32,585 nucleotides of DNA, from positions 1-32,585 of the forward strand of contig QKGS01000096.1 in NCBI GenBank assembly GCA_003250355.1. Direction: 5' to 3'. The notes beneath the pieces are model-generated. The model saw only the letters and a list, made by a program, of their open reading frames with translations, ran no database searches and was not told the DNA's origin. Position numbers and translations under genes: made by a program. Positions 1-7,284 of this stretch are shown here, piece after piece. This DNA is from Bacteroidota bacterium. GTDB taxonomy: Bacteria; Bacteroidota; Bacteroidia; Bacteroidales; SZUA-534. How positions within the stretch are numbered: position 1 is the first letter of the stretch; every line of letters begins with the position of its first letter.

Positions 1-90
1 AAAAACACCATCTTTCCCCGTTAGCGATTCGCCTTTTCGCAACTGCTCAAGCGCCTTGGCTTGCATTGCTTTAAATTCTTCTGTTTTCAT
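1..90 (-). CDS. IS256-family transposase, N-terminal start (cut by window edge)
   Basis: The 30 visible residues begin MKTEEFKAMQAKALEQLR and continue with a GESLTGKDG stretch. This is the opening of IS256/Mutator-type transposases of Bacteroidota, which reads roughly EEF..(I/M)..KALEQ..SGKSL.GKDGAF. The catalytic DDE domain lies outside the window. The ATG at position 90 is the first start in frame and is preceded on its strand by a short AT-rich region and a candidate inverted-repeat end. The identification rests on a short stretch, so the family is likely but not certain. Confidence 0.68.
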   Translation of the reverse strand, partial: MKTEEFKAMQAKALEQLRKGESLTGKDGVF

Positions 91-120
91 AACTCTATCT
101 TGCAAAATTAATATTTGTTA

Positions 121-143
121 GACAGAGTTTATTTTACAGTCTC
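121..143. mobile_element. Candidate terminal inverted repeat end of the IS256-like element
   Basis: Read on the minus strand, the block starts GAGACTGTAAAATAAACTCT. Ends beginning G-G/A-G-ACTGTAAAA are common in IS256 relatives, and the block sits about 30 bases upstream of the transposase start, where the left end of the element should be. The opposite end and any target duplication are outside the window, so the boundary at 143 is inferred. Confidence 0.4.
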
Positions 144-269
144 ACCTGCTGATAAAATTTCAGACCAATTAACAGCCATAGCATTAACCTACATTAAAAT
201 GTTCACCCATTTATCCAAGTCATAATGTAAGAACCAATTTGCCATAACTTATGTAAACCTTGCTTAGAA

Positions 270-2279
270 TCAAAAATTATATTTTTTAACCATATTGGAA
301 ATATTATCGCTACCCGATATAGTTTGCTTATCGATAAGGTTGCCATTACTGTCATAGGTTGATTCCTGAGCTTCGTTATCGGAAATTATTTTGAGCCATA
401 TTCCTGAACGTTTGCCGTTTGTGTAAGTCCCCATCTCTTTCGGATTACCACGCCAGTAAGTAACATATAATCCTTCACGAATACCTGACAAAAAATTTTC
501 CTTTAGCTTTATTTCACCCGAATTAAGATACTCAATATTTTCACCATTGGCTTTATTGTTAATATAGCTGCATTCTTTAATTAGAATACCCTCCATTGTA
601 TACTGTTTATATTCACCTTCTTTTTGCAATTGATTTTGCCCCGGCGTGTTTGATGGTTTGTAGTGAGTAATGCTTTTAATTTGGCTGTTGTCGTAATACT
701 CATTTTTAATTACATAATTAGCCGTTACATTATACAAAGTTTCAAATTGAATATTTCCACTTTTATAATACTTTTTTTCATAAAGCATTGTACCGTTTTT
801 ATAGCTTTCCTCTTGATATATTATACCGTCGGAGTAATATGCATGAATACCATCATTAATACCTTTATTATAGTTTGTGCTTTTTATTAATTGCCTGTTA
901 TCATCATATTCAACTACGCTACCATGTAAAACCGACTTACCGTTACTTATTACATAAGTTTTGCTTTGTTGTATTGTTCCATCGTTGAAATAATCGGCAC
1001 ATAAACCCACTTTCTCATTATTAGAATAATTTATTTCCCCCTTTAAATTACCATTGTCGAAATATTCAGTGAATCTACCATGCTTAACAGGGCTGTATTT
1101 GCCTGGAATAAAAAACTCTTCCGATTTCAGGTTTCCGTTTTCAAAGTAGCGGTTTATTGTTTTATTACCATTATTATGGTTTAAATACTCAATTTTAATA
1201 TTCCCATTCTCATAATATTGAATTGTGTTGCCCGAACGAGTACCGTTAGTATACTCTTTTTCCTCTTCCAATTGTCCATTTCTATAATATGAGTAAAATT
1301 TGCCTGTCTCTTTGTCGTTGAAATATGAACCTTTTGACCATATTTGTCCATTGGTGTAATATGAAATAAATTCGCCGTGTTTTTGCCCGTTGTCAAAGTT
1401 TGATACCGATGCAAGTATTTCGTTCTGATATGATGTCCAAGAGCCTTGTTTTTTTCCGTATTTATCTAAGTTCCCTTTAAATACATAGTTATCATTATCG
1501 AATATTTGCATTGATACAGGTATGTCATTTTCAAATACTGTAATACTTTCAATATTTCCATAGCCCGTGTTATTATAAACTGTAGAGTTACCATTTAACA
1601 TCCCTTTATTATATTCATTGGTTTTTGCCATAAATCTATAATTGCGCAAAACTGAATAGTACTCCCAAACACCCTCTTTATAATTGTCGGCATAATTTCC
1701 TTTTTCAATAAGGTTGTTATCTTTATCAAACAGCTCATACAAGTTATGTAAGTATCCGTTGTTCAAATTAATAACTGAATAATTTCCACTGCGGTATATA
1801 ATTTTGAAATTTCCGTTAAGTATGGTATTACCATCTGATATTTGTCCTTGAAAATTTTTACTTACGTTGTAAATACGTAACCCCGAATTAATATTTTCAA
1901 GTAAATTCAAATCGGCAAGCAAGGCATTGGTAGTATTAATAACAATAGTCGATACAGATGCAACATTGTTTTGCATCATCATTTCAAACACCTTTGAAAG
2001 TATTGTATTATAATCGATACCTGCATTTTGAAATTCCGATTTCAGGTTATCTTCATCAATTGTAATCTGCACTTTAACGTAAAACAATTTATCGCGACGT
2101 CGTTCCTCAATAATAGTAGTTTTCATGTGAGACATTGAAAATACCTGAGTATTACGGGTAAAATTCTGTTCAAATGCTTCGTTATTTTTTTTAACCTCAT
2201 TCGATGAATTACTAATAATATATGAACCCATTTCGTCGGCAAGTAACCGCTTTATTTCATTAACAGCTTTTTCGCGCAC
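270..2279 (-). CDS. MORN_2 (YwqK-like) repeat protein with LPP20-like head, probably 5'-truncated
   Basis: The protein has 669 residues. From about residue 140 to the end it is a long series of repeats of the type G.....YY.NG.....E..Y.NG, typical of MORN_2/YwqK-like proteins, which are often exported and of unclear function. The first 120 residues (AVNEIKRLLADEMGSYI, then a KTTIIEERRRDKLFYVKVQI block) resemble the LPP20-type domain found in Bacteroidota envelope proteins. In those proteins a signal peptide and about 40-60 residues normally precede this helix. Here the frame opens just after a TAA at about 2307, the only nearby start is GTG at 2279, and no signal peptide exists. The gene is therefore probably missing its 5' end. 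Repeats give high confidence in the family; a functional state is doubtful. Confidence 0.75.
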   Translation of the reverse strand: MREKAVNEIKRLLADEMGSYIISNSSNEVKKNNEAFEQNFTRNTQVFSMSHMKTTIIEERRRDKLFYVKVQITIDEDNLKSEFQNAGIDYNTILSKVFEMMMQNNVASVSTIVINTTNALLADLNLLENINSGLRIYNVSKNFQGQISDGNTILNGNFKIIYRSGNYSVINLNNGYLHNLYELFDKDNNLIEKGNYADNYKEGVWEYYSVLRNYRFMAKTNEYNKGMLNGNSTVYNNTGYGNIESITVFENDIPVSMQIFDNDNYVFKGNLDKYGKKQGSWTSYQNEILASVSNFDNGQKHGEFISYYTNGQIWSKGSYFNDKETGKFYSYYRNGQLEEEKEYTNGTRSGNTIQYYENGNIKIEYLNHNNGNKTINRYFENGNLKSEEFFIPGKYSPVKHGRFTEYFDNGNLKGEINYSNNEKVGLCADYFNDGTIQQSKTYVISNGKSVLHGSVVEYDDNRQLIKSTNYNKGINDGIHAYYSDGIIYQEESYKNGTMLYEKKYYKSGNIQFETLYNVTANYVIKNEYYDNSQIKSITHYKPSNTPGQNQLQKEGEYKQYTMEGILIKECSYINNKANGENIEYLNSGEIKLKENFLSGIREGLYVTYWRGNPKEMGTYTNGKRSGIWLKIISDNEAQESTYDSNGNLIDKQTISGSDNISNMVKKYNF

Positions 2280-2307
2280 CGTAGGCTGATTCAGGCACCT
2301 AAAATCT

Positions 2308-2412
2308 TTAGTAATTTCTCAGCTTTTCAATATTCTCTTTGGTCAATCCTGTTGATTTTGAACTCAGGCACAGCGTGGCAGATCTGTTGTAAAAATATTT
2401 GTTTTACCATAA
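2308..2412 (-). other. Short open remnants upstream of the MORN gene
   Basis: On the minus strand an ATG at 2412 opens a 26-residue frame that ends at a TGA near 2332. A second frame over the same bases ends at the TAA at 2308-2310 with residues LTKENIEKLRNY. Neither is recognised. They may be leftovers of the missing upstream part of the MORN protein gene or of a deleted neighbour. Confidence 0.2.
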
Positions 2413-2435
2413 TTCTAAATTATGTACTATAATAT

Positions 2436-2443
2436 TATATTTG
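2436..2443 (+). promoter_or_regulatory. Bacteroidota-type -7 box (TATATTTG) for the YkgJ-like gene
   Basis: TATATTTG matches the TAnnTTTG consensus used by the Bacteroidota primary sigma factor and lies 58 bases before the ATG at 2502. No clear TTG -33 element is seen at the right distance, so this is a weak call. Confidence 0.3.
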
Positions 2444-2501
2444 AGAAATTAACAGTTATAAACTAAGCTCTCGGTAAAACGGATTTAGTTCAACACAGGG
2501 A

Positions 2502-3053
2502 ATGAATTTTCTTATGAAACAAATAACTAAACTTGCATCTGACGATATTTTACCTCTTACATGTTCACGCACCGGGAGTTGTTGTTTTGGTAATCAGGTT
2601 TTATTAAATCCGTGGGAATTAACTCTCATAGCAAATGCAAAAAATATAACAGTTAGAGAATTCAGTAACTTGTATTGTGATTTTGGTGGTATTAGGTTAA
2701 GATTTGACGGAGAATTGATTTTTAACCAAAAAAAAGCTTGCAGGCAATATATCGAAAATTTTGGTTGCAGTGTGTATGAGGGTCGCCCCCTAGCTTGTCG
2801 CTTATTTCCACTTGGCAGGTATATTCAAAACAGTGAGGCTCATTATATGTTTGAAGGGACTATTTTTCCATGCCTTGCCGAATGTTCTGAAGTAACTAAT
2901 CTGCACTCAATGACTGTGACTAATTATTTGTCGGGACAGGAAACTGAGCTATTTGAAAAAGCGGTGGATACTTATCTTGGCATGGTTCAAAATATAGCTG
3001 ATATTGCTTTTACCTTATTGTTGGCGGTCATTCAAGGAGATGTCACTACATAA
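2502..3053 (+). CDS. YkgJ-family cysteine-cluster (CxxCxxCC-like) protein
   Basis: The protein has 183 residues. The N-terminal part carries the family pattern: C21 (LPLTCSRTGSCCFGNQV) with the CC pair at 27-28, then a conserved LNPWELTLIA segment, a cysteine before RQY, a GCSVYEGRP block and ACRLFPLGR. This is the PF03692 zinc- or iron-chelating fold, whose cysteines are thought to hold a metal or Fe-S cluster; the cellular role of the family is not settled. It is soluble with no signal peptide. It is followed by the restriction gene, but that gene has its own promoter, so the two are probably not an operon. Start chosen as the first ATG after the promoter-like element. Confidence 0.8.
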   Translation: MNFLMKQITKLASDDILPLTCSRTGSCCFGNQVLLNPWELTLIANAKNITVREFSNLYCDFGGIRLRFDGELIFNQKKACRQYIENFGCSVYEGRPLACRLFPLGRYIQNSEAHYMFEGTIFPCLAECSEVTNLHSMTVTNYLSGQETELFEKAVDTYLGMVQNIADIAFTLLLAVIQGDVTT

Positions 3054-3054
3054 A

Positions 3055-3084
3055 TTGAATATTCGACCAAAAGAATTACATTTG
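3055..3084 (+). promoter_or_regulatory. Promoter of the Eco47II-like restriction gene
   Basis: TTG at 3055-3057, a 19-base spacer, and TACATTTG at 3077-3084 fit the Bacteroidota -33/-7 promoter (TTG, 19-21 bases, TAnnTTTG). It lies 25 bases before the ATG at 3110 and overlaps the end of the upstream gene's spacer. This gives the nuclease its own transcription start. Confidence 0.6.
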
Positions 3085-3109
3085 TGTTTTACAAAAAAAA
3101 CAGAATGTT

Positions 3110-3874
3110 ATGGCGAATAAATATGTTGATTTCATCTCGGACAAACACTTTTTAGACTGTGTGGAAAACCTTTATAATTCTTACATTAAGGCGAAAGAAG
3201 GAATCAGTAAAAAGAAATTCTACAGCAATAAGATAGATACATTTAAACTTACTTTTGACGCAAAGTTTAATGACATTTCTGAAGAAACAGTGATTGAAAA
3301 TGAAATTATGCGCCAAATTGATAAATCGATAAATAATTCAATCGGAACTTTTCATGAGCAGATATTAGGTGGAATTAAAGGGTTTGAAATGGGTAGTTTA
3401 AGTGGTTACGATATAAAAGCCACAGACGATACTTTATTTGCTGACATCAAGAATAAACACAATACGATGAACAGTAGTGCTGCTGAAAGCTTATTTCAAA
3501 AGCTTGCCAGGTATGCTGATACATATAAGAAAGCAAAGTGTTACTGGGTACAAATTTTGGCAAAAAATAGCTTTTGTGAAAGTTGGGCTGGAGATATTAA
3601 CGGAAAAGAATATAGTCACAGCAGAGTTTTTAAAATATCGGGCGACCAATTTTACTCTTTACTAACAGGTCAAGAAGATGCATTTTTTGCATTATATAAA
3701 GCTTTACCAATAGCAATTTCTGACTTTTTAGAGAGTATTGATAAATCAAAAGGCAAAGAATCAAATTCAGCTCTTTCTGAAATCAAAAAAGTTAAGAAAG
3801 AATCAAAAAGAACTGTGTTTGACCAAATAACTTTTGAAAATTTTGGCTATTATTTAGGATTTGATAAGCTGTAA
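3110..3874 (+). CDS. Type II restriction endonuclease, Eco47II/Sau96I family (likely GGNCC)
   Basis: The protein has 254 residues and matches the Eco47II family along its length. The core is SIGTFHEQILGGIKGFE at 77-93 followed by SGYDIKATDDTLFADIKNKH at about 98-117. D101 and the D112-I-K114 triad make a PD-(D/E)xK nuclease site, and the NTMNSS block after it is a family signature. Members cut GGNCC. The last 25 bases overlap the 3' end of the convergent methyltransferase gene, which should modify the same site. It has its own promoter. Family assignment is strong; the exact recognition sequence is inferred from the family. Confidence 0.88.
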   Translation: MANKYVDFISDKHFLDCVENLYNSYIKAKEGISKKKFYSNKIDTFKLTFDAKFNDISEETVIENEIMRQIDKSINNSIGTFHEQILGGIKGFEMGSLSGYDIKATDDTLFADIKNKHNTMNSSAAESLFQKLARYADTYKKAKCYWVQILAKNSFCESWAGDINGKEYSHSRVFKISGDQFYSLLTGQEDAFFALYKALPIAISDFLESIDKSKGKESNSALSEIKKVKKESKRTVFDQITFENFGYYLGFDKL

Positions 3875-5088
3875 TATTCGTTTAAGAATTTCACAATTGA
3901 ATAACCTAATTCGCACCCTAAATTAACAGGAACCGCATTTCCGATTTGTTTATATTGTTGAGCAATAGAACCATCAAATTTCCAATCATCAGGGAAAGTT
4001 TGGATTCTAGCATATTCACGGACTGTAAAGGGACGGGTTTCATCGGGATGACATCGTTCAGTTTGCTTTTGTGCAGGACTGCAAGTTAATGTTAGACTTG
4101 GTTCATCCCAACCGATTCGGCGAGCCATTCCAGTTTTTCCGCCACCTAGATAAAAACTGCCGCCCATATATTCTTTTTGAATATCTAACGGTAAGTCGCG
4201 CCAATAACCTTTGGGTGGAACTAAATCAAGAACCTCTTTCTTTGATTGAGGGTATTTTGCACCATCAGACTTTGGGACATTTTTATCAAATAATTCGCTT
4301 TTTTTGAGAGCATCTGACAGGTTGTATATTTTTTTATAAGGCTTTGGGTATTCGTATTTAATATCAATATCTTTTCGAATACCAACTAGGATTAAGCGTT
4401 CTCTTTTTTGTGGAACTTTAAAGTTAATAGCTTTTAAAACTTGAACAGGGACAACATTATAGCCGATTTCGTCAAGAATTGAAATCATACCTTGTAAGGT
4501 TTTACCTTTTTCATGACTTAGTAGACCTCGCACATTTTCGCCGATACATATTGCAGGAGATACTTCTTGAACAACACGAGCAAATTCATAAAACAAAGTT
4601 CCTCGTGCATCTTTAAGACCTAATTTTTTCCCAGCATAACTAAAAGCTTGACAAGGGAAACCACCAGTAACAACATCAACTTGATTTTTATATTTTGAGA
4701 AATTAAAATCTTTAATATCACCTTCAAGGACATTCCAATTTGGTCGATTTTTCCTTAAAGTATTGCAAGCCCATTTGTCTATTTCATTTAAAGCAACACA
4801 TTTTAGACCTGATTTTTCAAGTCCAACAGCGAGCCCACCAGCACCTGCAAAAAGCTCAAGGACTGAATAATTGTGATTAGGTTTTACATAGTTAGAAACT
4901 TCTTCCTCTTTTATGTCATCAAATAGATTGCCTAATAAAGCATGGACATCAGATTTTTTGTAAACACGATAATTGGAAACAGGTTCACGAACAGCATTAA
5001 GAATACCTTCGTTATCCCACCTTCTAAGGGTTTCTTTACATTTTCCGACTAATTCTGCTGTTTCTGAAAGAGATAAATATTCGCTCAT
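3850..5088 (-). CDS. DNA (cytosine-5) methyltransferase with N-terminal MerR-like HTH
   Basis: The catalytic part has all main C5-methylase motifs in order: LELFAGAGGLAVGLE (motif I, SAM binding), GGFPCQAFSYAGKK (motif IV, nucleophile cysteine near residue 146), GENVRGLL (VI), PQKRERLILVG (VIII) and QIGNAVPV (X). Residues 3-55 before it (SLSETAELVGKCKETLRRWDNEG, then NYRVYKKSDV) form a MerR/excisionase-type helix-turn-helix. A DNA-binding head on a C5 methylase is known to autoregulate some R-M operons (SsoII type), so it may act as repressor here. The ATG at 5088 is preferred over the GTG at 5094 because AAGG lies five bases upstream. It converges on the restriction gene and should protect the same GGNCC site. 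Confidence 0.9.
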   Translation of the reverse strand: MSEYLSLSETAELVGKCKETLRRWDNEGILNAVREPVSNYRVYKKSDVHALLGNLFDDIKEEEVSNYVKPNHNYSVLELFAGAGGLAVGLEKSGLKCVALNEIDKWACNTLRKNRPNWNVLEGDIKDFNFSKYKNQVDVVTGGFPCQAFSYAGKKLGLKDARGTLFYEFARVVQEVSPAICIGENVRGLLSHEKGKTLQGMISILDEIGYNVVPVQVLKAINFKVPQKRERLILVGIRKDIDIKYEYPKPYKKIYNLSDALKKSELFDKNVPKSDGAKYPQSKKEVLDLVPPKGYWRDLPLDIQKEYMGGSFYLGGGKTGMARRIGWDEPSLTLTCSPAQKQTERCHPDETRPFTVREYARIQTFPDDWKFDGSIAQQYKQIGNAVPVNLGCELGYSIVKFLNEYYSLSNPK

Positions 5089-5119
5089 AACCACCTTGTT
5101 AAACCTTATACAATGGTTA

Positions 5120-5127
5120 CAAATATA
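5120..5127 (-). promoter_or_regulatory. Candidate -7 box (TATATTTG) for the methyltransferase
   Basis: On the minus strand TATATTTG lies 31 bases upstream of the ATG at 5088. A TTTG occurs further upstream, but only 15 bases away instead of 19-21, so only the -7 element is convincing. Confidence 0.35.
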
Positions 5128-5244
5128 TAACTAAATGATTAACAAAGAAAGGAAAAAGAACGAACCGCCAACAATGTATATAAAACATTTGGCAGAAAGT
5201 GCTATATTTGAAGCTATTACAAGTGAAAATATTTTTTTCGTATT

Positions 5245-5652
5245 TTGAAAGATAGTGCAATAAAAGCCAAACGTTTCATATACGAGCCGTTAGATACCGG
5301 TTTGTCTGCATCGGGCGAAACACATACATTACAGTTATGGCGACAAATGGGTGACAAATCACCAGACAAATTGAGTGATGAAATCCCGCAAGAGTGGTTT
5401 GATTTTCTTTTATTTCCTAAGATTGAAGTGGATTTTAAAGACCCTTTATTGTTTATAAATAGGCATAATGATTTTTTTCAGCAAAAAGTACAGGATACTT
5501 TTGGCGCTTTGGAAACAATGGATGAAATACACCATGCATCGGTTCTGATGATGCGATTAGCTTTGTTTTTAGCCTGTAGTATCGGTGCTGATTCGAAAGA
5601 GCTTTCCGAACTTTGGATTGGTATAGCCAAAAATCATGGGGCACAGGAGTAG
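5245..5652 (+). CDS. Unrecognised 135-residue protein, possibly a gene remnant
   Basis: The frame opens after a TGA at 5224 and the only early start is the TTG at 5245, so it may be the 3' part of a larger gene. The protein is acidic and looks soluble. It has a central WFDFLLFPKIEVDF segment and a C-terminal helical half (ASVLMMRLALFLACSI, then SELWIGIAKNH). I do not recognise a family and see no catalytic motif. It sits between the methyltransferase promoter and the end of the CRISPR locus, on the other strand from both, where deletion endpoints are expected. Confidence 0.4.
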   Translation: MKDSAIKAKRFIYEPLDTGLSASGETHTLQLWRQMGDKSPDKLSDEIPQEWFDFLLFPKIEVDFKDPLLFINRHNDFFQQKVQDTFGALETMDEIHHASVLMMRLALFLACSIGADSKELSELWIGIAKNHGAQE

Positions 5653-5768
5653 ATTTAAAAAATATCTTGTGATAGATTTGCTTTTACTTCTTTTAAATTT
5701 ATTGAGTTTATGCCTTTTAACATTGTAAGAAAGCGCCAACATTATCGAATTGTATGTAAGACATTAAA

Positions 5769-5804
5769 ATCTACAACAGTAGAAATTCAAATGTCATTAT
5801 TGAC
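5769..5804 (-). CRISPR. Solitary type V-A direct repeat (array reduced to one unit)
   Basis: The 36 bases on the minus strand begin GTCAATAATGAC and end AATTTCTACTGTTGTAGAT. The last 19 bases are the Cas12a crRNA handle: a TCTAC/GTAGA stem with a TGTT loop, the same as in the Francisella repeat. Length and both ends fit a complete repeat. It is 25 bases past the cas2 stop, where the leader-proximal repeat should be. No second copy or handle-like sequence is seen within the following several hundred bases or elsewhere in the window, so there is no true array. The sequence 3' of it would take the position of a spacer. Confidence 0.85.
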
Positions 5805-5829
5805 AAGAGACAAATTTAGAAAATTTAAA

Positions 5830-5985
5830 CTATTTATAAATCAAATCGATAACCCGCGGCGAATTTACAATCTCAAATACTGAAAACTGCAGTCTTACTC
5901 CATGCTTCAATAAGAATTTTGATACGTGGCTGCGTAGTTTATTATCTTGTATATCGTAGGTTATTATAATGCAATTTTTTGTCAT
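5830..5985 (-). pseudogene. cas2: Cas2, C-terminally truncated (51 residues)
   Basis: The frame from the ATG at 5985 encodes a Cas2 N-terminal half: residues CIIITYDIQDNKLRSHVSKF, then LKHGVRLQFSVFEI and NSPRV, followed by a TAG. This contains the first strand with the YDI aspartate and the QFSVFE strand of the ferredoxin fold. Cas2 proteins are usually about 85-100 residues, so the second half, including the dimer and Cas1-contacting strand, is absent. It lies eight bases after the cas1 remnant, in the order normal for type V-A loci. Cas2 serves as structural core of the Cas1-Cas2 spacer integrase; this form is unlikely to work. Confidence 0.82.
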
Positions 5986-5992
5986 AATACTT

Positions 5993-6541
5993 CTATTTAT
6001 AGTGGTATGATGGATATTCTTCTATTCCCTTATCGTTCATAAATGCACGGTAATATGCCTGTATGTATTTGAATATTTCGCTTTTACGCTCAATTATACT
6101 TTCGTAAAATACTTGTGTATATACAGCACGACTACCATGCTTTAAATAATATGAGTGATTATATTTTTCAAAATATTTTTTAGCTACTCGCCCTTCAAGT
6201 GTCATTATATCTTTTAATTCTTCTTTTTGTGGAAGCATGGTAAGAGCCGCAGCAATGGCATCTTTGGCACTTTCTGTAGCACCATCTTTTTTTAGTGTTT
6301 TATGCAATAGGGTGAATTGGTTTGTCAGCTTATTGGTAACAAGTAACTTTCCAATATCGGGGCGTACCTGTGGTTGGCTATGTTGTTTTTTGCGTAATAA
6401 AAAATTTCCGTCGGCAAAATTGCCAAAGTAATATACACTCCTGAAGTTAGGCTTCATTACAACCAACGGAATTTTGTATTTATTGCATTTTTCAATTAAT
6501 GCCGTAGTTACTGTTGTATGTCCTATAACTATAAGGAACAA
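5993..6541 (-). pseudogene. cas1: Cas1 integrase remnant: N-terminus and central catalytic region deleted
   Basis: Cas1 is the integrase for new spacers, usually about 300-330 residues; this frame has 182. It enters mid-protein at VIGHTTVTTALIEKCNKYK, the end of the N-terminal beta domain, using a TTG at 6541 after an in-frame TAG. The helical segment follows (FGNFADGNFLLRKKQH), then TLEGRVAKKYF with the catalytic glutamate near residue 116. The catalytic histidine and aspartate region that should follow is missing. The sequence jumps to a tail (YTQVFYESIIERKSEIFKYIQAYY is represented by residues 141-164) resembling the Cas1 C-terminus. Its start overlaps cas4 out of frame by 50 bases. Integration activity is very unlikely. 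Confidence 0.8.
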
Positions 6542-6932
6542 TATTTTCGTTTTTTGCTATGGAGCTAATCATAAGTGATTTAATGGTATATCCCATTTCA
6601 ATTAGTGCAAAATATTGAGCCCATAGTTGATAGTAAAACCCTTTAAACATTTTATGTACCTGATATTTATACTCAATAAGTGTTTGGTTTTGGGGGTAGT
6701 AAACATCAATTTTACCATATAACCTTAGCTTGTGCGAAATAACATACATACCATGATACTCTTCCTGTTTTTCAGATAGTTCATCAATTTTGCGGTGAGC
6801 AGTTTTTCCTTTTTGTTGAGGCTTAGCCGAAAATGCTTCTTCGGTCCCTTCGTCATATATTTGATGCAGGTATATTGAATATGGGCAAAAAATATAATCG
6901 TTGAGCCATGTTATGGGAATGTATGTTTCCAT
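6492..6932 (-). pseudogene. cas4: Cas4 exonuclease remnant lacking the C-terminal cysteine cluster
   Basis: Cas4 trims prespacers and selects PAM ends using a RecB-like nuclease and a 4Fe-4S cluster held by one N-terminal and three C-terminal cysteines. Here the start is intact: METYIPITWLNDYIFCPYSI with C16, then the KGKTAHRKID histidine, GKIDVYY aspartate and LIEYKYQ (E-x-K). After SLMISSIAKN the frame runs into bases that encode Cas1 in another frame and stops at 146 residues. About 30-40 C-terminal residues with the three cysteines are gone. A deletion fusing cas4 to mid-cas1 explains both. Start: ATG at 6932, in the family's usual place. Confidence 0.82.
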
Positions 6933-7284
6933 AGTTAATTGTGTTTGAAAAATGTTTATATCATATGTTACCTTCCCTACGCTCCTACGTAGCTTACGTT
7001 ATTTATAAATATTATTCGGATTACCTCTCCTGCGCTCCTACGGAGCTTGGTTTTTTATCGTGTTATTTATTCTACCATTCTGCTCTACCATTCCTGCGCC
7101 CCTAACGGGGCTATCACACCTCTGCTTTCCGAAACTTTTAATACTATTCAATTTATAAAATGTCCTGTAGGTACACATTGGAACAACAGAATATATTTTG
7201 CAAACCAAATTATAGCTCCGTAGGAGCGTAGAAAATGGATTTATTATTATACCAATGTTATAATATGCATATAAAACAGAAAGA
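6933..7284. repeat. cas12a-cas4 spacer filled with REP-like palindromes
   Basis: The 352-base gap between the cas12a stop and cas4 holds four short palindromes: GCTCCTACGTAGC at 6981-6993, GCTCCTACGGAGC at 7034-7046, GCCCCTAACGGGGC at 7098-7111 and GCTCCGTAGGAGC at 7215-7227. The second and fourth are inverted copies of one another about 170 bases apart, with the GCCCC type between. Elements of this kind (GCTCC-three bases-GGAGC) are widespread in Bacteroidota spacers. Frames that cross this region, including an 88-residue one on the minus strand, are accidental. cas12a and cas4 are normally closer, so the pair is probably a later insertion. Confidence 0.65.

Noticed and set aside
2308-2412. 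Small gene upstream of the MORN protein
   Set aside because: The 26-residue frame ends at a TGA, and the alternative frame has no start. Neither has a recognisable feature.
5769-5804. A CRISPR array
   Set aside because: Only one repeat is present. No second copy of the handle or of the GTCAATAATGAC half was seen on either strand in the surrounding bases, so it is reported as a solo repeat.
5993-6932. A novel miniature Cas4-Cas1-Cas2 adaptation module
   Set aside because: Each protein ends or begins in mid-domain and loses known active-site or cluster residues, and the cas4/cas1 overlap is out of frame at a visible joint. Decay explains this better than a compact functional form, though conservation in relatives would reopen the question.
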